A stretch of DNA of 64,000 bases from NCBI GenBank assembly GCA_937890005.1, contig CALBZA010000043.1:1-64000 (forward strand), written 5' to 3'. Both the position numbers and the translations under genes were made by a program. The notes beneath the pieces were generated by a model, which did not search any database, was not told the origin of the DNA, and worked only from the letters and a program-made list of their open reading frames with translations. This document shows positions 1 through 7,511 of this stretch, piece after piece (the first letter of the stretch is position 1; every line of letters starts with the position of its first letter). Source of the stretch: an uncultured Verrucomicrobia subdivision 3 bacterium (lineage in GTDB: Bacteria > Verrucomicrobiota > Verrucomicrobiia > Limisphaerales > DASXHY01).

Positions 1-703
1 GCGCGTCCCGCCCCGGGCGCAGCAGATTGCGCCTCGCGATCTGCATTTGAAGGACGTGAAGCTTCCATTGCCGCTCGATTTATTTCCGCGCTTGTGTGTT
101 CGGCGCGAGGGCGCACCGAACGGCAGCCGGGGCGGCTGCGGTCCCCATCAGAATCTACAACCAAATGCGACGGTGAAAAAAACGCCGTGGCAGGGCTGAG
201 GAATCTGGAACAACTGAAGGGTTGATCCCAGTTACCTCTGCGTTCTTTGCGGTTCAAATTTCGGAAAGGGGAGCGCGTCCCGCCCCGGGCGCAGCAGATT
301 GCGCCTCGCGATCTGCATTTGAAGGACGTGAAGCTTCCATTGCCGCTCGATTTATTTGCGCGCCTGTGTGTTCGGCGCGAGGGCGCACCGAACGGCAGCC
401 GGGGCGGCTGCGGTCCGCATCAGAATCTACAACCGAATGCGACGGTGAAAAAACGCCGTGGCAGTGCTGAGGAATCTGGAACAACTGAAGGGTTGATCCC
501 AGTTAACTCTGCGTTCTTTGCGATCTTTGCGGTTCAAATTCCGGGAAGGGGAGCGCGTCCCGCCTCGGACGCAGCAGATTGCGCCTCGCGATCTGCATTT
601 GAAGGACGTGAAGCTTCCATTGCCGCTCGATTTGTTTCTGCGCCTGTGTGTTCGGTGCGAGGGCGCACCGAACGGCAGCCGGGGCGGCTGCGGTCCCCAT
701 CAG
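1..703. repeat. Tandem array of three ~272-280 bp structured repeat units, open at the left edge
   Basis: Three near-identical units begin at 1, 273 and 553 (each starts gcgcgtcccgcc). The step is 272 then 280 bp; the difference is a 9-bp duplication (cgatctttg-like) and one base in an A-run. Each unit carries several inverted repeats: a gcagat...atctgc pair, a ttcggtgcg/cgcaccgaa stem (perfect in the third unit, one mismatch in the first two), and a gcagcc/ggctgc stem. The units are joined by a tail ending in tctgcgttctttgcg and ggttcaaatt. The third unit stops at about 703, before the tail. Open frames inside it are different in each unit and look non-coding. Function unknown; a structured non-coding RNA or a palindromic mobile-type repeat are both possible. 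Confidence 0.85.
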
Positions 704-879
704 GCGCCGGGTGGAAGATCGGGGATCGAATTGAATCGAATCCGCGTTTGCCCTGACTGCGTTCTTGCGCCTAAAGTCCGTCATGAATTGTTCGGCGCGC
801 CGCCTGTTCGATGACGCGCGGTCCTGTGTTGCCGCGACGATTCGTTTTTGCTGACCGCAGATTCAATCCTCTAAAGACT

Positions 880-2649
880 ATGAAACGTTACGGCTGGCTT
901 GCCCTGGTGCTCGGTGTGGGAATCGGATTCGCAACAACTCCGGTGTCAATGACCGTGACCGCGGCGGAGAGTGCGGATTCATACGCGAACGAAACGCCCC
1001 AGGAACGCGACGCGCGCATGCAATGGTGGCGTGAAGCCCGGTTCGGCATGTTCATTCATTGGGGCGTCTATGCCGTGCCCGCCGGAACGTATCAGGATCG
1101 CCGGATCAACGGGATCGGCGAATGGATCATGCACAACGCGAAAATTCCCGTGGAGACGTATCGATCCTACTCTCGCGATTTCACGGCGGCGCGATACGAC
1201 GCCGATGAATGGGTGCGGCTGGCGAAGGAGGCCGGCATGAAATACATCATCATCACCACCAAGCATCACGACGGTTTCGCGTTGTTTGACACCAGGGCGT
1301 CGGATTGGAACGTCGTCCAGTCCTCGCCTTACGGGCGCGACCTGATCAAACCATTGGCAGATGCCTGTCGGCGGCACGGCATCCGGCTCGGATTTTATTA
1401 TTCGCAGGCGCAAGACTGGGTGAACGGCGGCTCGGCGGCGGGCGGCAAATGGGATCCCGCGCAGGAACGCAGCATGGACGATTACATCGATCGCGTAGCC
1501 GTTCCGCAGATGCGCGAGTTACTGTCGAATTACGGCGAGTTTCCTGCCGTGCTGTGGTGGGACACGCCCATCGACATGAACCGCGAGCGCGCGGAAAAGC
1601 TGATCGCGTTGCTGAAGCTGCGCCCGGGCATCATTCACAACAATCGCCTCGGCGGAGGTTTCCTGGGCGACACCGAGACGCCCGAGCAATACATCCCGTC
1701 CACCGGCTTCCGCGACCGCGATTGGGAGACGTGCATGACCATAAATGACACGTGGGGATTCAAGAGCTACGATCACGACTGGAAGAGCACCGAGACACTT
1801 GTTCGGAACCTGGTCGATATCGCCAGCAAGGGCGGCAATTACCTGCTGAACGTCGGACCCACTGCCGATGGCGTGATCCCGGCGGCCTCCGTCGAGCGTT
1901 TGAAGGAAGTGGGCGCCTGGATGAAAGCCAACGGCGAAGCGATCTACGCCACGACCGCGAGTCCGTTCCGTCGGCTCAGCTGGGGGCGATGCACCACGTG
2001 CCGGGCAGGGGAGGAAACGATTTTGTACCTGCACGTCTTCGACTGGCCCAAGGATGGGCGACTGACGGTTCGGGGATTGAAGAACGACGTCGTGTCGGCG
2101 CGATTGCTCGTGAACGGCGGTTCGGTCAAGTGGAAGCGGATTGATAGCGAGGTTGAACTGGAATTGCCGGCGGACGCGCCGGACCGGATTTCATCGACGG
2201 TTGTGTTGCGCATCAAGGGTGCGCCGGATGTTGAGCCGATGGTAGTTGCGCAGAACGCCGATGGTTCGATTCGGTTGAATGCCGCGGACGCGGAGTTGGA
2301 AGGGCGGGAGGTTCGCTACGAGGCCGACAAGGATTGCCTGGGATACTGGACTCGCGCCGGGGACGTCGTTGCGTGGGAAGTTGGGTTGAATCGTTCCGGA
2401 CGTTATCGGGTAGAGATGGAGATCGCATCAACTGCCAGCAGTCAGTTTGAGATTGTGGCCGCCGATGGTGTATCCCTACGAGGAACCGTGCCAAACACGG
2501 GCGGCTATGAGGCGTTCAAGCGGATTGAGTTGCCGGAAACCGTGGAGCTTTCCAAACCCGGCCAGTTGCGTTTCCGCGTTAAACCCGTGGCCAACGACTG
2601 GAAACCAATCAATCTGAAATCGGTCACCCTGACGCCGGTTTCGCAATGA
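880..2649 (+). CDS. Secreted alpha-L-fucosidase, glycoside hydrolase family 29
   Basis: Predicted exo-acting retaining fucosidase that removes L-fucose from extracellular glycans. From the ATG at 880 the product is 589 residues; an in-frame upstream start at 811 would add 23 residues before a clear signal peptide (KRYGWLALVLGVGIGF), so 880 is preferred. The GH29 barrel starts at RFGMFIHWGVYAVP and includes KYIIITTKHHDGFALFD and the nucleophile motif LWWDTPID (Asp about 228). GGNYLLNVGPTADG closes the barrel, as is typical of the family. About 200 further residues form beta-rich C-terminal domains, possibly carbohydrate binding. It stands alone upstream of a small membrane protein and a GH43-type hydrolase, consistent with polysaccharide use. 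Family assignment is strong; fucose specificity is by family. Confidence 0.93.
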   Translation: MKRYGWLALVLGVGIGFATTPVSMTVTAAESADSYANETPQERDARMQWWREARFGMFIHWGVYAVPAGTYQDRRINGIGEWIMHNAKIPVETYRSYSRDFTAARYDADEWVRLAKEAGMKYIIITTKHHDGFALFDTRASDWNVVQSSPYGRDLIKPLADACRRHGIRLGFYYSQAQDWVNGGSAAGGKWDPAQERSMDDYIDRVAVPQMRELLSNYGEFPAVLWWDTPIDMNRERAEKLIALLKLRPGIIHNNRLGGGFLGDTETPEQYIPSTGFRDRDWETCMTINDTWGFKSYDHDWKSTETLVRNLVDIASKGGNYLLNVGPTADGVIPAASVERLKEVGAWMKANGEAIYATTASPFRRLSWGRCTTCRAGEETILYLHVFDWPKDGRLTVRGLKNDVVSARLLVNGGSVKWKRIDSEVELELPADAPDRISSTVVLRIKGAPDVEPMVVAQNADGSIRLNAADAELEGREVRYEADKDCLGYWTRAGDVVAWEVGLNRSGRYRVEMEIASTASSQFEIVAADGVSLRGTVPNTGGYEAFKRIELPETVELSKPGQLRFRVKPVANDWKPINLKSVTLTPVSQ

Positions 2650-2709
2650 AGCGATGAATCGGGGGGCGGTGACTTTTGCGAGCGAGTCGGGTTCAGTAAT
2701 TGAGCAGCC

Positions 2710-3024
2710 ATGAGTGATCGTAAAACAACTTCAATGGGTCGCTACCTTGTAAGCTTTGGCATTGTTACATCCGGCTGGCTTGTTCTCTCTTTTGCTTTGA
2801 GCCTGAAGCTCGCGAACGCCGAGGACAATCCAGACATGATGGCAGCAACCCCGTGGCCACTCAAGGTGGCGTCTGCAATTGCATTCTTCCCCATGCGATA
2901 TCTCCAACATTGGGATCATTCTCGCATGATCTGGGTGGTTGTTGGAATGTTGGTGAACGCTATTTTCTGGGGGCTGCTTTTCAGCCTGTTGATTAGGCTT
3001 GCGAGAACAGTTGCTGCAAAATGA
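2710..3024 (+). CDS. Small two-helix membrane protein, function unknown
   Basis: 104 residues. Two hydrophobic stretches are visible, residues about 9-33 (YLVSFGIVTSGWLVLSFALS) and about 75-98 (IWVVVGMLVNAIFWGLLFSL), separated by a loop containing a short amphipathic segment. No recognised domain. It starts 60 bp after the fucosidase stop on the same strand. The composition and the placement of charged residues fit a genuine inner-membrane protein, but nothing in the sequence shows a function. Confidence 0.6.
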   Translation: MSDRKTTSMGRYLVSFGIVTSGWLVLSFALSLKLANAEDNPDMMAATPWPLKVASAIAFFPMRYLQHWDHSRMIWVVVGMLVNAIFWGLLFSLLIRLARTVAAK

Positions 3025-3275
3025 CAGCGCGAGCCTGTGTCGAGATTGAAATTATCAAGTAGGCGGCTCTCAAACCGTGATTTCTCAGTTTTGATATTTC
3101 AAATTCCTGTGTCGCCCGGACAAGTTGTTCGTAACGAATGGATGAACCGAGGCATGCCGAAATGATGAGCTTGCAGGTGATACAGGTGATTTTGACTGGA
3201 AAAGTGGAAAAGGGGTGCGCTTGCGACGGCAGACGGGTAAAAGAAACACGCCAACTTCGAGCAACCAGCGCAATC

Positions 3276-4409
3276 ATGAAAACCAAGTCATCGTCAACAC
3301 TCCTGGCCGGATTGATTCTTTTATCACTGGCTGAAGGGTTTCCAACAGCGGCGCAGACCAATTCCAATAACGGCGCCTCGGCATCAGCGTCTGCGGTCAC
3401 CGGTCCGAAGATCACCATCGTGTCCAGTCTGGAGAAACCGACGACTGTTCGGCGGCTTGATGAAAAGGATTTCGCCGGTTACCTGCTCGTCTATTTCAAA
3501 GACCAGACCCATTCGGGTCACATGGCCGTCAGTCGTGATGGTTTTACTTTTTACGATTTGAACGGAGGCCGTCCGATTTTCGACGGAACCCAGCTGGCCG
3601 AACAGAAAGGGGTCCGTGACCCGCACATCACCCGCGGGCCCGACGGCGCGTTTTATCTGGCGATGACGGATCTGCACATTTCCGGCCAGAGGATGGGCTA
3701 TCGCACGAATCAATGGCAACGGCCCGCTGAAAAGTATGGATGGGGCAACAATCGCGCGCTGGTGCTCATGAAGTCGTATGATCTGGTTCATTGGACCCAT
3801 TCCGACTTTCGCGTGGACACTGCGTTTCCGGAACTGGGTGACATCGATTGTTCCTGGGCGCCGCAGACGGTATATGATGAGGCAGCCGGGAAGATGATGA
3901 TCTACTTCACCATCCGGTACAACAACAAGAACGCGAATCTGTACTGGTCCTACACTGATGACGCTTTCACGAAACTCGAAACGAAACCGGAGATGATTCC
4001 GGGAATCGGCGGGATAGATGGCGACATCATCAAGGTGGGTGACAAGTTTCATCTCCATTACGTCGCCGACGCGAAGATTCGCTACGCTGTTTCCGACAAG
4101 ATCACTCAGGGATATCAAGTCAGTCCGCAGCGCATCGATCCGAACACGGTGGCCACAGAAGCGCCCAACGTTTTCAAACGCCTCGGAACCGACACTTACG
4201 TTCTCATGTATGACGTCTATGGAGCGCGGCCCAACAACATGGGCTTCAGTGAGACGAAGGATTTCATCACTTACAGCCACATCGGCCGTTTCAACGAAGG
4301 CGTGATGAAGACCGTCGGCTTCGAGCGTCCGAAGCATGGCGCTGTCACCCATCTCACTGCGGACGAACTGAAGGCTGTGGCAGCATTCTGGAATGTGGAA
4401 TTGAAATAG
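3276..4409 (+). CDS. Secreted glycoside hydrolase, family 43-like five-bladed propeller
   Basis: 377 residues from the ATG at 3276. The frame is open upstream to 3138, but only the 3276 start puts a signal peptide (SSTLLAGLILLSLAEGFPTAAQ) at the N-terminus. Residues consistent with the GH43 catalytic triad are visible: general base in VRDPHITRGPDG (Asp115), the pKa-modulating Asp in DIDCSWAPQ (Asp189 or 191), and the general acid in VATEAPNVFKR (Glu295). The repeated pattern of aromatic strand sequences fits a beta-propeller. GH43 enzymes include arabinofuranosidases, xylosidases and galactan exo-hydrolases; the substrate cannot be read from the sequence. It is probably exported with the fucosidase upstream for plant or algal glycan breakdown. 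Confidence 0.82.
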   Translation: MKTKSSSTLLAGLILLSLAEGFPTAAQTNSNNGASASASAVTGPKITIVSSLEKPTTVRRLDEKDFAGYLLVYFKDQTHSGHMAVSRDGFTFYDLNGGRPIFDGTQLAEQKGVRDPHITRGPDGAFYLAMTDLHISGQRMGYRTNQWQRPAEKYGWGNNRALVLMKSYDLVHWTHSDFRVDTAFPELGDIDCSWAPQTVYDEAAGKMMIYFTIRYNNKNANLYWSYTDDAFTKLETKPEMIPGIGGIDGDIIKVGDKFHLHYVADAKIRYAVSDKITQGYQVSPQRIDPNTVATEAPNVFKRLGTDTYVLMYDVYGARPNNMGFSETKDFITYSHIGRFNEGVMKTVGFERPKHGAVTHLTADELKAVAAFWNVELK

Positions 4410-4442
4410 CGGCTTCGATTTTGCGGCGGTGCTGGCGGTGTC

Positions 4443-4551
4443 GTAGCGCAGGCGTCCACGCCTGCGGGTTTTGCAGCGTCTCGCTGCCAGTGCCAGTGTT
4501 TGAAACGCACCGGGATGGTGCCTGAATCCGCAACCGGGACGTCTGCGCTAC
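4443..4551. repeat. Intergenic hairpin element bounded by a gtagcgcaggcgtc inverted repeat
   Basis: A 109-bp block between the convergent GH43 and mscS genes. Its ends are inverted copies: gtagcgcaggcgtc at 4443-4456 and gacgtctgcgctac at 4538-4551 (one mismatch in 14). Inside are shorter inverted pairs (gcaggcgtccacgcctgc; gcagcgtctcgctgc). The architecture suggests a folded DNA or RNA cruciform, possibly a non-autonomous mobile repeat. No second full copy was noticed in this window. Confidence 0.7.
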
Positions 4552-4638
4552 ACGTTTTGGCCTTTGAAGTTTTCTTCTTCCTTACCTTCGTTCCCTTCTG
4601 TCCAAACCAGACGTCGCGCTTGCGTCGGCGGGACGGAA

Positions 4639-6135
4639 TCACATCTCGAAAAATTTTCGGAGCCGATCGATAAATGTTTCCCGGTAGTTCGCCTGGGTGG
4701 CTTTGAGAATTCGCGTTTCTATGTTTTTGGCGATGAGACCTTCGTTTTCCATCTGCCGCTGCGCCAGCAGTTCGCTGAGCTTGTTCAGCAGTTCGGGATT
4801 GGATTTCAGACTTTTTGCCACCACCGGTTTTTCGATTTCCACCACTTCACAATCCCGGGTCGCAATCACCGTGGCGCTGCGTTTTTCCCCTGTGAGCAGC
4901 GACATCTCGCCGAAACAATCGCCCGAACTCAACGACGCGACCTGAGTGAAAACGCCGTTGCGTTCCACAGTCACGCTAGCCTGGCCTTCCACCAGAATGA
5001 ACATCGATTCGCCGTCCTGGCCCTGTTCGATGAGCTTTTCGCCCTGACCGAAATGAACGATGCGTCCGCGCGGCAGCAACGCGTCCAGCTCCGCGTCGGA
5101 AAGGCATTTGAACAATTGTTGCTGGCGGAGAATGCCGCGGGCCGCGGTCTGCATTTCCAGTTCCCGCGAACGCGACGGCCGCTCCAGCCGGACCGTGCGG
5201 ATTGGGAGCGCGATTTTGATTCCGTGCCGCCGCAAACCATACCAGACGTTCGTCCGAACAGCGTCGATCACATCATTGAAAATCGCGTTGTCGTTGATCC
5301 AGAACTGGATTTCGTACTCGGCATAGTATTCGCGAAAATTCTTGAGAAAGGTGCGAATCCGCGGCTCGGGCAGGACGCCTTTTGCATTCGCCGTCGCGTG
5401 ATGAAGCACTTCCTTCACCCGCGATGGCGGTGCGGCGTAGTCGATCGGAATCGAAATGCGCAGCGAGTGCAGGGAGTCCGGATAGTGATAATTGACGATC
5501 GTTTGCCGGACGAGTTCGCGATTTGGAATATCCAGATAAACAGCGTCGCGGGTTCGCAGCCGTGTTGCGCGCCAGTTGATTTCCATCACCTGCGCGCGAT
5601 GCTCGTTCACCTGAAGCCAGTCGCCGGCTTTGAAAGGCTGTTCAAAATGAATTGCAAAGCCGGCAATGATGTTGCCCAGCAGGTCCTGCAAGGCGAGACC
5701 GAGGATGATGGCCGCGATGCCGGACCCGGCCAGCAGACCCGGAATTTTGACCTCATACAAACCGCGCAGCACGATCAGAATGGCGACAATGAAAATGGCC
5801 AGCGCGGTGGCGTCGCTCACGAGTTTGGGAACCTTGGATTGCCGGCGTTGACTGAACCGGACTTCCCAAACGTAACGTTTGATGAGGGCGTTGATAAAAA
5901 ACGGCGAGGTGAGGATAACCACGGCCAGGATTTCGGTGAGAAAAGTCCAGTCCAGTTCCAGCAGCGTGGCCGGCGCCCAGACGGCGAGAGCCAGGGCGAA
6001 CACGTGATACATCACGCCGAGTTCAACGCGCTGCAGCCGTTTCAAACGTCGCCCGAGCAGGACCATCAGGCAGTAAAGCCCCGGGACAGAAAGCAGCAGC
6101 AGAACGTTTTTCGAGACTGCGGTTAGTTCGGGCAT
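4639..6135 (-). CDS. MscS-type channel with C-terminal cyclic-nucleotide-binding domain
   Basis: 498 residues. The first ~135 residues hold three or four membrane helices. The MscS pore-lining helix and beta domain follow (about residues 135-215: IAAIILGLALQDLLGNIIAGFAIHF, then FKAGDWLQV and DIPNRELV). A cyclic-nucleotide-binding domain occupies roughly 345-460, with the phosphate-binding cassette FGEMSLLTGEKRSATV. This is the architecture of the bacterial cyclic-nucleotide-gated (bCNG) branch of the MscS superfamily, in which the nucleotide domain tunes gating and mechanosensitivity may be weak. It lies in the cytoplasmic membrane. No partner gene is close; it faces the GH43 gene tail to tail. 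Confidence 0.9.
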   Translation of the reverse strand: MPELTAVSKNVLLLLSVPGLYCLMVLLGRRLKRLQRVELGVMYHVFALALAVWAPATLLELDWTFLTEILAVVILTSPFFINALIKRYVWEVRFSQRRQSKVPKLVSDATALAIFIVAILIVLRGLYEVKIPGLLAGSGIAAIILGLALQDLLGNIIAGFAIHFEQPFKAGDWLQVNEHRAQVMEINWRATRLRTRDAVYLDIPNRELVRQTIVNYHYPDSLHSLRISIPIDYAAPPSRVKEVLHHATANAKGVLPEPRIRTFLKNFREYYAEYEIQFWINDNAIFNDVIDAVRTNVWYGLRRHGIKIALPIRTVRLERPSRSRELEMQTAARGILRQQQLFKCLSDAELDALLPRGRIVHFGQGEKLIEQGQDGESMFILVEGQASVTVERNGVFTQVASLSSGDCFGEMSLLTGEKRSATVIATRDCEVVEIEKPVVAKSLKSNPELLNKLSELLAQRQMENEGLIAKNIETRILKATQANYRETFIDRLRKFFEM

Positions 6136-6245
6136 GGGGCGAGAGACTATTGAAAAGCCTGACCTTCCACAACTGGCGCGGAAGATTTCATGAGCAGTTC
6201 AGGTCGTGCATTGTGAACGGATGATTGGTTCGATAGAGTCCGTCC

Positions 6246-7511
6246 GTGAACTTGTTCCGGCTGTTTGTTTCGAGTTTCGTGTTCATTGCCTGTTGTTTTC
6301 AGGTGCGGACAGCGAACGCGGCTGGAATTGAGCGGCTGCGTCACGACGCTTACGTCTGGCAGCGGGTTTGGAATGAGCCGGTGCGGAAGGCAGTGGTGGC
6401 GCATGGAACAAACTTTTCCGAATTGATCGCGCTGCACACGGAGGTTGCCTGGAAGAACGGGCGGCCTGACGTGGTGCGTGTTCCCATCCACTGGCCTGCG
6501 CTGACGAACTGCGGAAGTTCCATCGGTCTCGCGCTGCGCATCGGTCCGTTCAGCGGTCCTTTCGCGACGAATGATTCCATCGTGATGATGCTCTCGAAAC
6601 TCGCGTCGGCGATGGTTGTCGAGGCGAAGACGAATGGCGTTGAGCTGCGGGAGTTGCAACTGGATTTCGACTGCGCGGAATCGAAGCTTGAGGGTTACCG
6701 GCTCTGGGTGCAAAGCGTTCAGCAGGCCATTGCGCCCGTGCCGCTCACAATTACGACGCTGCCCAGCTGGCTGAAGCAGCCGGCTTTCGAACGGTTGGTT
6801 TCAGCGACGGACGGTTACGTGTTGCAGGTGCATTCGCTGGAACGGCCGAAGGATTTCAACGCGCCGTTCACGTTGTGCGATCCGGATGCCGCCAGAGTTG
6901 CTGTGGAAAGAGCAGGGCGGATCAACATTCCTTTTCGGGTTGCATTGCCGACCTACGGTTATCTCATCGCGTTCAATTCCAGCGGGCGTTTCATCGGACT
7001 TTCTGCAGAAGGTCCCCAACTAAACTGGGAGACGAACGTCCGCGTCCGCGAGGTGCGATGCGATCCGCTGGCGATGGCGGAACTGGTGCAGTATTGGGCG
7101 ACGAACCGTCCGGCATCGATGCGTGGAGTGATCTGGTATCGGCTGCCGACGATTGTGGATAACTTGAACTGGCGCTGGCCAACCCTCGGTGCAATAGTCG
7201 GCTCGCGTTCGCTTCGCGAGAGTTTTCGAAGCGAATTGCGCCGGGTCGAGCCCGGGTTGGTGGAGATCAACCTGGTGAACAACGGCGAACTCGACATTTC
7301 CTCACGGCTCGCAATCGAACTCCGCTGGCAGGACGCCCGCCTTGTGGCGGGAGATGCCCTGCGCGGATTCGAAATGGTGGAGAGCGGAATCTCCGCTGCG
7401 AAATTCCAAACCCGATCGCCTCTCCGGCTGACGTCCGGCGACTCGCGTGTCGTCGGCTGGTTGCGATTCGACAAAAACTGTGAGGTGCAGATTGAAACAA
7501 AAAGGTTTTAG
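6246..7511 (+). CDS. Secreted DUF3142 domain protein
   Basis: 421 residues, GTG start at 6246, with a signal peptide (FRLFVSSFVFIACCFQVRTANA). The body resembles the DUF3142 family: a hydrolase-like barrel with LRELQLDFDCAESKLEGY (acidic LDFD motif, about residues 139-143), ITTLPSWL and DGYVLQVHSLERP. The family has no established reaction; the LDFD strand is reminiscent of chitinase-like barrels, which is inference only. Its last 20 bp overlap the start of the following LysM protein, so the two are probably co-translated. Confidence 0.75.
   Translation: MNLFRLFVSSFVFIACCFQVRTANAAGIERLRHDAYVWQRVWNEPVRKAVVAHGTNFSELIALHTEVAWKNGRPDVVRVPIHWPALTNCGSSIGLALRIGPFSGPFATNDSIVMMLSKLASAMVVEAKTNGVELRELQLDFDCAESKLEGYRLWVQSVQQAIAPVPLTITTLPSWLKQPAFERLVSATDGYVLQVHSLERPKDFNAPFTLCDPDAARVAVERAGRINIPFRVALPTYGYLIAFNSSGRFIGLSAEGPQLNWETNVRVREVRCDPLAMAELVQYWATNRPASMRGVIWYRLPTIVDNLNWRWPTLGAIVGSRSLRESFRSELRRVEPGLVEINLVNNGELDISSRLAIELRWQDARLVAGDALRGFEMVESGISAAKFQTRSPLRLTSGDSRVVGWLRFDKNCEVQIETKRF

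Noticed and set aside
1..703. Possible CRISPR array
   Set aside because: Units are ~280 bp and almost identical throughout; there are no short direct repeats with unique spacers and no cas genes.
222..814. ORFs on both strands in the tandem repeats
   Set aside because: The translated products differ in each unit and track the repeats, with no start context; the DNA looks non-coding.
4564..6126. 520-codon plus-strand ORF
   Set aside because: It is the antisense of the MscS/cNMP channel gene, with no family motif of its own, while the minus strand gives clear MscS and cyclic-nucleotide-binding motifs.
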